From: Archangium gephyra
GTDB taxonomy: Bacteria; Myxococcota; Myxococcia; Myxococcales; Myxococcaceae
Length of the DNA stretch: 64,000 nt
Direction: 5' to 3'
NCBI RefSeq assembly: GCF_001027285.1
Contig: NZ_CP011509.1
Coordinates: forward strand, 1,868,501 to 1,932,500
Below are positions 8,561-17,504 of the stretch, in pieces. Position 1 is the first letter of the stretch; each line of letters starts with the position of its first letter. Both the position numbers and the translations under genes were made by a program. Below the pieces are notes generated by a model, which worked only from the letters and a program-made list of their open reading frames with translations, made no database searches and was not told where the DNA came from.

Positions 8561-9085
8561 ATGCGCCAGATGACGGTTGCCGTACTGCTCGCTGCCTTCA
8601 CGGTGGGCTGTGCCACGACGAGAAGCAAGCTCGACACCTCGAAGCCGCTGTGGCTCAAAGAGGGGACCTTCCGCCAGGACAACCAACCCCTCCTGCTGTC
8701 CGATGTCGAGGAGGCGTTCGAGAAGCATCCCTACACCCGGACCCGGATGGACGGCTATCAGGCGAAGAAATGGACGGGAATGATCCTCGCCTACGCCGGC
8801 GGAGCCCTCGTCGGGTGGAACGTGTCGGACAACCTCCTTTTCCAGTCAGGCCCCGCCGCCACCAAGAACTGGACGCCGTCCCTGGTGGGGGCCGGCTCCG
8901 TGGCCCTGGCCATTCCGTTCGCCCTCATGGCGCAATCGCAGCTGAACTCGGCGGTGGAGTCCTACAACAAGAGCCTCTCCATGACCGGGACGCGGATGCT
9001 GGACACCGCGGTCCCCTTCATCGCCGTCCTGCCCCAGCGGCAGGGAGGCAATCAGTGCTTCGCGGGCGTCACGATGTCCTTCTGA
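8561..9085 (+). CDS. Small lipoprotein with two hydrophobic segments, unknown function
   Basis: This 174-residue protein starts with a lipoprotein signal (MRQMTVAVLLAAFTVGCATT, lipidated Cys17). Two further hydrophobic segments lie at about 73-90 and 112-127. The open frame extends upstream to 8477 but the lipoprotein leader fixes the start at 8561. It would sit at the inner or outer membrane facing the periplasm. No catalytic motif is visible. Confidence 0.8.
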   Translation: MRQMTVAVLLAAFTVGCATTRSKLDTSKPLWLKEGTFRQDNQPLLLSDVEEAFEKHPYTRTRMDGYQAKKWTGMILAYAGGALVGWNVSDNLLFQSGPAATKNWTPSLVGAGSVALAIPFALMAQSQLNSAVESYNKSLSMTGTRMLDTAVPFIAVLPQRQGGNQCFAGVTMSF

Positions 9086-9393
9086 CCGCCCCGTGACTCC
9101 AGACGGGCCCGAGGGCTGAACCCATGAACAGTGTTCACCTCGGGCCTGGCTTCCCGGAGATCGCGGGACGTACCTCTCCCTGATCGCGCGGAGGCCCGAG
9201 AAATCGGCCCCAGCGCGATTGTCAACTCCAGAGGTGGGTCAGGACGAAAAGTCCCAACCATTTCAGGGGTTTACCTCTCATGAAGGTCTGACATATGGTG
9301 GCGCGCTCCCGGGGGTCCCCGGGTACCGGAGTCCCCGCGTTCCCAGGTGCGGCGGGCTCCTGGCGTGCCCCGGTAGGGAGGGCTGTTCAGGCC

Positions 9394-11112
9394 GTGAGCG
9401 AAGAGCGTCCGGACGCGCTGCTCAAGAGCGCACTCGAAAAGATCGTCTACTTCGAGGCTCGTGCCGAGCAGCTCAACCACGAGCTGACGTCCACGCGCGA
9501 GGAGATGGAGCACCTGCGGCGCGAGCTGTCCCAGTCCGAGGAGCGCGAGCTGGCGCTGCGCCGCGAGGTGGCCGGGCTGGAGGTGCGCCTGGGCCGTATG
9601 GCCTCCGAGCGCGAGGAGCTCACCCGCCTCAACCAGGCCCTGCGCACCGAGCGCAGCCAGCTGCTCGGCAAGCTGCTGGAGGCCAGCCGCATCCGCACCT
9701 CGGACGGGCGCGAGGACGACGACGACGACGGCCTGGGCATCGACCTGGCCTCGTTCATCTCCCAGCTGCGCAGCGAGGCGCTCGAGCGTCCCGCCGTGAC
9801 CGCCTCCGCCCCGTCCGCTCCCGCCTACCCGTGGCCCTCGCAGCCCGAGCCGCAGCGTCCGCAGGAGGTGGAGCAGCCCGCCCCCGCGCTCGCGGTGGTG
9901 GCGGCGTCCGCGGCGGGCGTCTCCCCGGTGATGCAACACGCGCAACGCCTCTTCCTGGAGGGGCGGCTGGCGGTGAGCGCCGGGCAGATGGCGGAGCTCT
10001 CCGGCGGCGGTGACGAGACGCTCTTCGGCTTCTCCGTGCGCGAGCTGTCTGCGCCGGATGCCACCTCGCGCGTGCGCGCCGCCGAGCGCCTCAAGGCCCT
10101 GGGCCAGCCGGCCGCCGCGCCCGCGCTCGCCACGGCGCTGCACGCGGAGAAGGACGCCACCGTCCAGGTGGCCCTGCTCGCCGCCTTCTCCGAGGTGGGC
10201 AAGGAGGAGGGCGTCCTCGTGGTGTCGCCCCTGCTGGCCTCCTCCGTCCCCGAGGTGCGCATCGCCGCCCTCAAGGCGCTGCTGAGCATCGCGCCCCGGG
10301 AGGCCGCGCCCCACCTCGCCCAGGCCGTGAAGGACCCGGACCGCTCCGTGCGCCGGCGTGCCTCGCTCCTGGCGCTCGGCCTGGAAGGGGAGGGCGCGCG
10401 CCGGCTGGGCGAGGAGGCCATCCACGACACGGATCCCGAGGTGCGCAGCCTCGCCGCGCTGGCGCTCGGCGCCGGCAGCGGGGAGAACGCCCGGATGATG
10501 CTGCTGGAGGCCCTCAAGGATGACGAGGTGCGCGTGCGCCGCTCCGCCGCGCAGAGCCTCTCGCGCATCCTCGGCCATGATGTCTCCGCGGTGGTGGACA
10601 TGGACGAGGGCCGGCGCCGCCGGGAGATCCGCCGCCTCGCCACGCTCCCCGTGCTGCCGGTGCGCGCCTCGCTCCTCCCGAAGCCGGCCCCCCGCGCCGC
10701 CGCGCCCGTGGCCGCTCCCGCGCCCGTGGCCCCGGCCGCCGTCCAGGCCCCGGTGCCCGCCGCTCCACCCGCGCGTCCCTCTCCCGCTCCGTCCACGGCC
10801 CACCGTGCCGCGGTGCCGGCCGCCGCTTCCCCGGCCCGGGGCGTGGCCCAGCAGGCCGTCCGGACCGCCGCCGCGCCCCCGGCCGCCCAGGCCCAGCCCG
10901 TGTCGCGCCCCGCCGCGCGCCAACCCGTCTCCCCGGTGGAGGCCCTCTGCGGGCCGCTGATGTCGGAGATCCGCGCGGCCATCCGGGGCCGCTCGCTCGG
11001 TGAGCTGGCCTCCGGTATCTCCGCGCCCCCCGAGCTGGCCGAGGAGGCGCTTACCCTCCTGGTGGCCAGGGGAGCGATCATTCGGCGGGGCCACAAATAC
11101 TTCGCCGCTTGA
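9394..11112 (+). CDS. pomY: PomY-like cell division positioning protein (coiled coil, HEAT repeats, Pro-rich)
   Basis: In Myxococcus xanthus PomX, PomY and PomZ form a cluster on the nucleoid that moves to midcell and stimulates FtsZ-ring formation. This protein has the PomY architecture: an N-terminal coiled coil (about 1-95), a HEAT-repeat block (about 212-400) and a long Pro/Ala-rich region (about 429-515). It ends with about 55 residues that look like a winged-helix unit (LGELASGISAPPELAEEALTLLVARG). I chose GTG 9394 (VSEERPDALLKSALEK) over ATG 9295 because the intervening residues look non-coding and an AGGGAGGG lies upstream. The downstream pomZ and pomX genes support the assignment. 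Confidence 0.85.
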   Translation: MSEERPDALLKSALEKIVYFEARAEQLNHELTSTREEMEHLRRELSQSEERELALRREVAGLEVRLGRMASEREELTRLNQALRTERSQLLGKLLEASRIRTSDGREDDDDDGLGIDLASFISQLRSEALERPAVTASAPSAPAYPWPSQPEPQRPQEVEQPAPALAVVAASAAGVSPVMQHAQRLFLEGRLAVSAGQMAELSGGGDETLFGFSVRELSAPDATSRVRAAERLKALGQPAAAPALATALHAEKDATVQVALLAAFSEVGKEEGVLVVSPLLASSVPEVRIAALKALLSIAPREAAPHLAQAVKDPDRSVRRRASLLALGLEGEGARRLGEEAIHDTDPEVRSLAALALGAGSGENARMMLLEALKDDEVRVRRSAAQSLSRILGHDVSAVVDMDEGRRRREIRRLATLPVLPVRASLLPKPAPRAAAPVAAPAPVAPAAVQAPVPAAPPARPSPAPSTAHRAAVPAAASPARGVAQQAVRTAAAPPAAQAQPVSRPAARQPVSPVEALCGPLMSEIRAAIRGRSLGELASGISAPPELAEEALTLLVARGAIIRRGHKYFAA

Positions 11113-11152
11113 GGCAAGGTATGCGCCGCCAGGTTTCGACGAAGGGTTCTCC

Positions 11153-12112
11153 ATGGATGCGCCGACGTACAGCTCCAAGCAGGTGGCCGAGATGCTCGGC
11201 TTGCCACCGAAGTCCATCGCCTCGGCGCTGAAGCAGGACAGCTACACGGGCGCCGAGGTCTGGGCCCTGCGCACGCAGCTGGGCGCGTTCCCGCCGTCGC
11301 TCGGCCGCCGCAAGCAGCTCTTCCTCAACTTCAAGGGCGGCACGGGCAAGACGTCCCTGTCCACCTCCTACGCGTGGCGCCTGGCGGAGCTGGGCTACAA
11401 CGTCCTCCTCGTGGACCTCGACAGCCAGGGCCACGCCACCAAGTGCCTGGGCTTCGAGGGCGAGGACTTCGACAAGACGCTCCTCAACGTCCTGGTGCGC
11501 AAGTCGCCCATGTCGGAGGTCATCCAGAAGTCCTCCCTGCCCAACCTGCACTTCGTCCCCTCCAACCTCACCATGTCCACGGTGGACCTGGCGCTGATGC
11601 CCATGGCGGGCCGCGAGTTCAAGCTGCGCAACGCCCTGAAAGAAGTCGAGGCCCAGTACGACGTCGTCGTCTTCGACGCGCCCCCCTCCTTCGGCCTGCT
11701 CAACCTCAACGCCCTCATGGCGGCCAACGACCTGTTCGTCCCGGTGCTGGCCGACTTCCTCTCCTTCCACGGCCTCAAGCTGCTCTTCGAGACGGTGCAG
11801 AGCCTGGAGGAGGACCTCAACCACGTGCTGGACCACGTCTTCATCGTGGTCAACTCCTTCAACGCCACCTTCAAGCTGGCCAAGGAGGCGCTGGAGGCGC
11901 TCCAGACGCACTACCCGGAGTACCTGCTGCCCACCATCATCCGGCAGTGCACCAAGTTCGCCCAGGCCTCCAGCGAGGGCCGGCCCGTCTTCGTGGCGGA
12001 CCCGGGCTCCAAGGGGGCCACCGACATCGAGGCCCTCATCCAGAATGTGCTTCCGCGCTTGCGGGCGGGCACGGCTCCCGGTAGCGATAGCGGCGCGCAG
12101 CAGGCCGGTTGA
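11153..12112 (+). CDS. pomZ: PomZ, ParA/MinD-type ATPase positioning the division site
   Basis: This 319-residue ParA-family ATPase has a deviant Walker A KGGTGKT (K61 to T67, catalytic K66) and the switch motif LLVDLDSQG with D90. K66 and D90 match the positions studied in M. xanthus PomZ. In that species ATP-bound dimers bind DNA non-specifically, and ATPase activation by PomX and PomY drives cluster movement on the nucleoid. An N-terminal helix-rich extension (1-50) precedes the fold. The start ATG 11153 follows pomY by 40 bases, and pomX begins 41 bases after its stop. Confidence 0.92.
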   Translation: MDAPTYSSKQVAEMLGLPPKSIASALKQDSYTGAEVWALRTQLGAFPPSLGRRKQLFLNFKGGTGKTSLSTSYAWRLAELGYNVLLVDLDSQGHATKCLGFEGEDFDKTLLNVLVRKSPMSEVIQKSSLPNLHFVPSNLTMSTVDLALMPMAGREFKLRNALKEVEAQYDVVVFDAPPSFGLLNLNALMAANDLFVPVLADFLSFHGLKLLFETVQSLEEDLNHVLDHVFIVVNSFNATFKLAKEALEALQTHYPEYLLPTIIRQCTKFAQASSEGRPVFVADPGSKGATDIEALIQNVLPRLRAGTAPGSDSGAQQAG

Positions 12113-12153
12113 CGTATAACGCCCTCTCTCCCGCTCTCAGGCTCGTCTCGTCC

Positions 12154-13194
12154 ATGAAGAAGGCCTTCGAACAGAACGTGTCCCGCGCCAAGCCGCGCCT
12201 CCGTCTGGGTGCATTCACCGGCGTCGTCGATCCCGCCGCGCCCGAGGAGCCGCAGGAGCCCACCCAGGCCCTGGCCCAGGAGCCCGAGCAGGCCCCGGCC
12301 CCCGAGCCGGAGCCCGCTCCCGAGCCTCCGTCCGCCACCCACGACCTGTCCGCCGAGGTGCGGGCCCGTGTCGAGCGCGCCCGCGCCCCGCGTCCCACCG
12401 CCTCCGAGGTGATTGACGCCGCCCTGCGCGCCCCCGCCGTCCAGGCACCCCAGGAGGTGGCCGCGGCTCCGGTGGCCCGCGTGGAGGCCCCCGAGCACGA
12501 GGTGGAGGTGCAGACGCCCGCCCCGCCCAGGGAGGACCTGGACAACCAGGCCCGCCGCGAGCGGCTGAAGGAGCGCCTCAAGGCGGTGCGCGAGAACCCG
12601 CGTCCCGAGCCCCTGCCGGCCAGCGTGGCCGAGGCGGGCCTGCGCGCGGTGGAGCGCATCTCGGCGCTCCAGTCCGAGCTCACCAAGGTGAAGGCGCTCA
12701 ATCTCACGCTCACCCAGGAGCTGGAGGTGTCGCGGCGCCAGGCGGAGAAGGCCACCGAGGAGGCCCGCCTGCGCATGGACGAGGCGCGCCGGCTCGCCAC
12801 CGACATGGAGGGCCGGGTGAAGCTGCTCGGCGACCTCGAGCGTGAGCTGGCCGCGCTGGAAGGCGAGCGCGACGAGGCCCTGCTGTCGCTGCAGGAGGCG
12901 CGTCAGGCCATGCAGGCCGCCGCCCAGGAGCGCACCACGCTGGAGGCCGCCGTCGCCGAGGCCAAGCGCGCCCTGGCCGACAGCCTCTCCGAGGAGGAGC
13001 GGCTCGCCGGTGAGCTGGAGTCCGCCAAGGACGAGGCCTCCGCGCTGCGCCGCACCGTGGACACGCTCCAGGGCGAGCGCGATGTGCTGGCCCAGCAGGT
13101 GGCCTCGCTCACCGCCGAGCGCGCCGAGCTGCTCGAGGCCCGCAAGGCGCTCGAGGCCGTGCACCGGGCACTGAGCCAGGCTGTTTCCCGCTAG
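12154..13194 (+). CDS. pomX: PomX, coiled-coil scaffold and PomZ-activating protein
   Basis: This 346-residue protein starts with MKKAFEQNVSRAKPRLRLG, matching the conserved N-terminal PomX peptide in which K13 and R15 stimulate PomZ ATPase; both residues are present here. A disordered Pro/Glu/Ala-rich region (about 25-140) is followed by a long coiled coil (about 150-346) that should drive polymerisation. It is somewhat shorter than the roughly 400-residue M. xanthus protein, mainly in the linker. The N-terminal peptide fixes the start at 12154, although the frame is open from 12109. A hairpin follows the stop. Confidence 0.92.
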   Translation: MKKAFEQNVSRAKPRLRLGAFTGVVDPAAPEEPQEPTQALAQEPEQAPAPEPEPAPEPPSATHDLSAEVRARVERARAPRPTASEVIDAALRAPAVQAPQEVAAAPVARVEAPEHEVEVQTPAPPREDLDNQARRERLKERLKAVRENPRPEPLPASVAEAGLRAVERISALQSELTKVKALNLTLTQELEVSRRQAEKATEEARLRMDEARRLATDMEGRVKLLGDLERELAALEGERDEALLSLQEARQAMQAAAQERTTLEAAVAEAKRALADSLSEEERLAGELESAKDEASALRRTVDTLQGERDVLAQQVASLTAERAELLEARKALEAVHRALSQAVSR

Positions 13195-13223
13195 TCCCCG
13201 GGTACAGTCCCCGCCCGCTTCCG

Positions 13224-13257
13224 AAGCCCGCCGGTCCTCGTGACCTGGCGGGCTTTG
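13224..13257 (+). terminator. Candidate terminator after pomX
   Basis: AAGCCCGCC (13224-13232) pairs perfectly with GGCGGGCTT (13247-13255), giving a 9-base-pair GC-rich stem 30 bases after the pomX stop. The following T-run is poor (TGTCG), so termination may be partial. It separates the pom genes from the ferritin-like genes at 13415. Confidence 0.5.
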
Positions 13258-13414
13258 TCGCGTCTGGAGCCCTGGAGGGCAGGCGGAGAGCCAGCGTGGG
13301 TTTGCCGCACCCGGGAGGGAGTCGGAGCTTTACCGGCGAACCCGGGAGGGGTGTACGCCGAGCGCTCCATCGTCCCTCCCGAGACACTCACAGTCGTGAC
13401 GCAAGGAGTGACAC

Positions 13415-14611
13415 GTGGCTCTAGACCTCTTCAAGGAGAAGGGTGTCCCACTGGATCGCCAGCGGTTCACCTGGAAGGACCTCACACGGAGAACCCTCAG
13501 CAAGCTGGATGACGACGCCTTCACCCGCGTCCGCGTCATCCTGATGAACGGCATCGAATCGGAGTCGGTGCGCTTCAGCCACTCCTGTGCGCGGATGGTC
13601 CGGGAGCTCCGCGAGCCGCTCGCCCTCATCCGCCGGGTGGAGCACTTCCAGCAGACGTTGATCAACTGGCTGAATCCGGCGAACCAGTCTCCCCTGGAGA
13701 CCACGCTCGGCTACGAGCAGACGGCCATCGAGGTGACGGCGAGCGTGGCCCAGCACGAGCCCGATCCGTACCTCGCCCAGGCCTACCGCTTCGGCATGCT
13801 CGAGGACTTCGATCACCTGTACCGGTACTCGGCGCTGTACGACCGGCTGTGCGGGAAGGATCCGAACAACATCACCCAGAGCTATACGGACATCATCCCC
13901 GGACGGCTCACCGCCATCGAGCACCGCCATCCGCTGGACGACGTGCGCCGGCCGTATGAGGCGCGCACCGCGGCCCCCATCACCAAGCTCAACGCGCTCA
14001 CCATCGTCTCGGCCGAGAACCAGGTTCACACCTACTACATGAACATCGGGCCGATCTTCACCGACCCGGTGGCGCGCCAGCTCTACGCGGAGATCGCCGC
14101 CATCGAGGAGCAGCACGTCACGCAGTACGAGTCGCTGTGCGACCCGGGCGAGTCGTGGCTGGAGAAGTGGCTGCTGCACGAGGCCAACGAGGTCTACAAC
14201 TACTACAGCTGCCTGCAGTCCGAGACGAACCCGCGCATCAAGGAAGTGTGGCAGCGGTTCACGGACTACGAGCTGGGGCACCTGCACTACGTGATGGAGC
14301 TCTTCCAGCGGCTGGAGGGACGCGACCCGGCCGAGGTGCTGCCCCGGGAGCTGCCGGAGCCCATCGGCTACCACAGCCACCGCGAGTTCGTGCGCAAGGT
14401 GCTGATGAACGAGGAGGGCCTGAGCGCCAAGGGCACCGAGTTCGTGCCGCGCGCCGAGGAGGCCGAGCGCACGCTGCTCTACCGGCAGCAGCTCAACTCC
14501 GAGGGGAGTCCGTCCGCGATGGCCTCCGCCGGCTACCGCTGGCGTCCGGGCACCGAGCTCTCGGAGGAAGCCGAGCGTGTGAGCACCCTGGCCGAGGGGA
14601 GGATCCAGTAA
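13415..14611 (+). CDS. Ferritin-like (di-metal four-helix) protein, function unknown
   Basis: This 398-residue cytoplasmic protein has no signal peptide. The central part shows the spacing of ferritin-like metal ligands: EIAAIEEQHVTQYE, then LLHEANEVYNYY, then YELGHLHYVMELF, that is two ExxH pairs and extra glutamates on separate helices (about residues 228-305). The N-terminal half (1-170) and C-terminal tail are not recognised. Its stop overlaps the ATG of a second ferritin-like gene by one base (TAATG), so both are made together. A role in metal or oxidative-stress handling is plausible but unproven. Confidence 0.72.
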   Translation: MALDLFKEKGVPLDRQRFTWKDLTRRTLSKLDDDAFTRVRVILMNGIESESVRFSHSCARMVRELREPLALIRRVEHFQQTLINWLNPANQSPLETTLGYEQTAIEVTASVAQHEPDPYLAQAYRFGMLEDFDHLYRYSALYDRLCGKDPNNITQSYTDIIPGRLTAIEHRHPLDDVRRPYEARTAAPITKLNALTIVSAENQVHTYYMNIGPIFTDPVARQLYAEIAAIEEQHVTQYESLCDPGESWLEKWLLHEANEVYNYYSCLQSETNPRIKEVWQRFTDYELGHLHYVMELFQRLEGRDPAEVLPRELPEPIGYHSHREFVRKVLMNEEGLSAKGTEFVPRAEEAERTLLYRQQLNSEGSPSAMASAGYRWRPGTELSEEAERVSTLAEGRIQ

Positions 14612-15366
14612 TGGAACGCAAGGCGAGTGAGATGGGGATGAACCGGACGGGCCTCATGGTCCACCCGGTGAAGAGCAAGGAGACCATCGAGGGCTCCGAG
14701 AAGTTCGCGCCGGACATCCCGGGGGATGCGTCGGTCATCGCGAAGGCGCGCCAGGACTTCTCGCGGGAAGCGGGCAACCTGGGCACGGTGCCACCGCCGA
14801 ACCTGAAGGGCATGGCCAAGGCGGCGATGGACCTGCTCAAGGGCGGCCGGTCCACGGTCTTCGTGGACAAGCTGGGCCAGCGGCTCGGCTTCGAGCGCAC
14901 CGGGACGCGGCTGTACGAGCTGGCCCTGTCCAAGCTGGACGTGTTCGGCACGTGGGACGGTGGGCCCTCGCGCGAGCAGCTGGAGAAGATCCGCCTGGAC
15001 GAGCTGTCTCACATGGCGCTCGTCAAGCGCACCCTGGAGAAGCTGGGGGCGGACCCCACGGCGCTCACGCCCGCGGCGGAGCTGCAGGCCAACCTGTCCG
15101 AGGGCGTGCCGAGGATGCTGGCGGATCCGCACGTCAACCTGCTGCAGTCGCTCGAGGGGCTGCTGACGGCCGAGCTCGTGGACAACGCGAGTTGGGAGCT
15201 GCTCATCGAGCTGGCGCGCGAGCTGGGGCACCAGGCGATCGCCGAGGACTTCCAGCGGGCCCTGGACGCGGAGCAGGAGCACCTGGCGCTGGTGCGGGCC
15301 TGGCTCGCGGCCGGAACGCGGCTGGAGGCGAAGGTCGGCGAGGAGGCCGCGGGCGCTCCGGCGTAG
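14611..15366 (+). CDS. Second ferritin-like protein, coupled to the preceding gene
   Basis: This 251-residue protein is mostly helical after residue 40. It has ExxH motifs in LDELSHMALVKRTLEKLG (about residue 132) and DAEQEHLALVRAWLA (about 217), a pattern expected of a ferritin/rubrerythrin-like fold. Translation starts at the last base of the upstream stop codon, so the two ferritin-like proteins probably form a complex or act sequentially. The substrate or metal is unknown. It is followed at once, on the opposite strand, by the DUF924 gene. Confidence 0.7.
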   Translation: MERKASEMGMNRTGLMVHPVKSKETIEGSEKFAPDIPGDASVIAKARQDFSREAGNLGTVPPPNLKGMAKAAMDLLKGGRSTVFVDKLGQRLGFERTGTRLYELALSKLDVFGTWDGGPSREQLEKIRLDELSHMALVKRTLEKLGADPTALTPAAELQANLSEGVPRMLADPHVNLLQSLEGLLTAELVDNASWELLIELARELGHQAIAEDFQRALDAEQEHLALVRAWLAAGTRLEAKVGEEAAGAPA

Positions 15367-15948
15367 TCACTGGAACGAGGAGTTCGGCTCCTGGAGGAAG
15401 GCCATTTCCTCCGGAGTCGAGTCCCGGCCCAACAGGGAGTTGCGATGGGGGAAGCGCCCGAAGTGCGCGATGACATCGAGGTGGCGCTGGGCGTACGTCC
15501 GCAGCGTGGCGCTGGTCTGGTACTGCGGCACGAGCGCCTCGAAGAGGGACACGGCGATGCGCTGATCGTGGATGTCCTCGCTGTGCACGAAGGGCATGTA
15601 GAAGAACCACCGCCAGACGGGGGGCAGGGGCACGTCGAGGCCGCGGGCGAGCGCATGACGCGCCACCTCGAGGGCCCGGGCGTCGGTGGCGTAGGCGCGG
15701 GCCGAGTCGCGGAAGATGTTGCGTGGGAACTGATCCAACAGGAGCACCAGGGCCAGGGCACTGCGCGGCTCGTCGCGCCACGCCTGGAGTCCCCCCTCGG
15801 CGGCCTTCTCTTGGGTGGCGAGGAAGCGGCGGGCGCACTCGGCGTCGAAGGCTGGCTCCTGCTCGAACCAGCGACCGCGCGGCTCGGTGTAACCGGGCTC
15901 GTCCGGACGGCCGAACCAGAAGGTGAGGATGTCGTCCACGCTGGCCAT
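15367..15948 (-). CDS. DUF924 family protein
   Basis: This 193-residue protein matches the DUF924 family (COG3803): an N-terminal VDDILTFWFG, the central LLLDQFPRNIFR, and RWFFYMPFVHSED before a C-terminal helix. Members are soluble, all-helical proteins of unknown function, sometimes described as TPR-like. The frame opens at 15978, but MASVDD at 15948 is the conventional start and has a GGAGG upstream. Its stop abuts the convergent ferritin-like gene with no gap. Confidence 0.88.
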   Translation of the reverse strand: MASVDDILTFWFGRPDEPGYTEPRGRWFEQEPAFDAECARRFLATQEKAAEGGLQAWRDEPRSALALVLLLDQFPRNIFRDSARAYATDARALEVARHALARGLDVPLPPVWRWFFYMPFVHSEDIHDQRIAVSLFEALVPQYQTSATLRTYAQRHLDVIAHFGRFPHRNSLLGRDSTPEEMAFLQEPNSSFQ

Positions 15949-16019
15949 GGTTGCCTCCTGGGATTGTCTTTCTAGCACCCGCTCCTCAGCTTCCCACGAA
16001 GTCGTCTCCTCTGGAGGTC

Positions 16020-16547
16020 ATGACGATGCTCGAGCAACACAATCCGGACAACCCGGCCCTGCACAACCCGTCCCTGAGGAAGGAGTCCTTCGTTGCCCTG
16101 GGCACCATCGGGGCGCTTACGGCGGGCACGGCCCTGCTGGGAGGGAGTGTCTCGAACAGTGGACAGCTCTGGTACAAGCGGCTGCGCAAACCCGGCTTCA
16201 CGCCTCCGCCCTGGGTGTTCGGTCCGGCGTGGACGGCGCTGTACGGGCTGATGTCCATCTCCGCGTGGCGGGTGTGGAACCGGCCGGCGGGCCCGAGGCG
16301 CTCGTGGGCGCTCGCCCTGTGGGGCCTGCAGCTTGGCTTCAATGCGCTCTGGTCCCCGCTCTTCTTCGGCAAGCACCGCCAGCGCGAGGCGCTCGCGGAC
16401 ATCGCGGCGCTGGGCGTGAGCCTCGCGGCGTACACGGCGGTGGCGCGCAAGGTGGACACGGGCGCGGCGTGGATGATGGTGCCCTACCTGGCCTGGGTGG
16501 GCTTCGCCAGCGCGCTCAACGAGGAGATCGTCCGTCTCAACCCGTGA
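16020..16547 (+). CDS. TspO/MBR family membrane protein (tryptophan-rich sensory protein)
   Basis: This 175-residue protein has the five hydrophobic segments of TspO/MBR proteins and characteristic motifs: WYKRLRKPGFTPPPWVFGPAWT at the loop after segment 1 and ALWSPLFFGKHR after segment 3. The family binds tetrapyrroles and acts in porphyrin handling and stress signalling in the bacterial membrane. ATG 16020 is preceded by CTGGAGG; a second ATG lies two codons on. The ABC transporter gene starts 33 bases downstream. Confidence 0.9.
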   Translation: MTMLEQHNPDNPALHNPSLRKESFVALGTIGALTAGTALLGGSVSNSGQLWYKRLRKPGFTPPPWVFGPAWTALYGLMSISAWRVWNRPAGPRRSWALALWGLQLGFNALWSPLFFGKHRQREALADIAALGVSLAAYTAVARKVDTGAAWMMVPYLAWVGFASALNEEIVRLNP

Positions 16548-16579
16548 CATGATGCCCTCCTCTTCTTTCGGAGGGCTCC

Positions 16580-17491
16580 ATGGAGCTCCGCATCCAGAAC
16601 CTGTCCAAGCGCTATCCCAACGGCACCCAGGCGCTCCAGGACGTCACGCTCACCATCAAGCCCGGCATGTTCGGGCTGCTCGGGCCCAACGGCGCGGGCA
16701 AGTCCACGCTGATGCGCACCCTGGCCACCCTGCAGGAGGCCGACAGCGGCGGCGCTTCGCTCGGTGACCTCGACGTGCTGAAGGACAAGGACGCGGTGCG
16801 CCGGGTGCTCGGCTACCTGCCCCAGGACTTCGGCCTCTACCCGAAGGTGACGGCCGAGGACCTCCTCACCCACCTGGCCACCCTCAAGGGCATCTCCAAC
16901 GCCCGCGAGCGCAAGCAGGTGGTGGATGCGCTGCTACAGCAGACGAACCTCCACCACGCGCGGCGCAAGCAGCTCGGCGGCTTCTCCGGCGGCATGCGCC
17001 AGCGCTTCGGCATCGCCCAGGCGCTGCTCGGCAACCCCAAGCTGCTCATCGTGGACGAGCCCACCGCGGGCCTCGATCCGGAAGAGCGCGTGCGCTTCCA
17101 CAACCTGCTGAGCGAGATCGGCCAGGACGTCATCGTCATCCTCTCCACGCACATCGTCTCGGACGTGCGCGACCTGTGCCCGCAGATGGCGGTGCTCAAC
17201 GGCGGCAAGGTGCTGCTCACCGGCGCGCCCGAGGACATCATCGCCCGGCTGGACGGCCGCATCTGGAAGAAGTTCGTGGACAAGGCGGAGCTGCCCAAGC
17301 TCCAGGCCGAGCTGCCCATCATCTCCCACCGGCTGCTGATGGGGCGCACGCTCGTGCACGTCTTCAGCGCGGGGGCTCCGGACGAGTCCTTCGCGCCGGC
17401 CGTGCCGGACCTCGAGGACGCCTACTTCGCCACCATCAAGGGTCACCTCGCGCAGGAGCCGGCCTCCGGCGTCCAGGCCATCGCGGGCTGA
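16580..17491 (+). CDS. ABC transporter ATP-binding protein
   Basis: This 303-residue cytoplasmic ATPase has Walker A GPNGAGKS (35-42), the signature LGGFSGGMRQR and Walker B LLIVDEP (155-161), with a C-terminal extension after about residue 225. It lies 13 bases before the permease/peptidase fusion gene and is its obvious partner. Together they form an exporter of the type found in myxobacteria and Bacteroidetes, whose substrate is unknown. Confidence 0.93.
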   Translation: MELRIQNLSKRYPNGTQALQDVTLTIKPGMFGLLGPNGAGKSTLMRTLATLQEADSGGASLGDLDVLKDKDAVRRVLGYLPQDFGLYPKVTAEDLLTHLATLKGISNARERKQVVDALLQQTNLHHARRKQLGGFSGGMRQRFGIAQALLGNPKLLIVDEPTAGLDPEERVRFHNLLSEIGQDVIVILSTHIVSDVRDLCPQMAVLNGGKVLLTGAPEDIIARLDGRIWKKFVDKAELPKLQAELPIISHRLLMGRTLVHVFSAGAPDESFAPAVPDLEDAYFATIKGHLAQEPASGVQAIAG

Positions 17492-17504
17492 GGAGCCACC
17501 CCCC

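Noticed and set aside
7607-8728. 373-codon minus-strand frame around the 7621-8373 gene
   Set aside because: It is in a different frame from the plausible protein and overlaps the start of the divergent lipoprotein gene; low-complexity translation.
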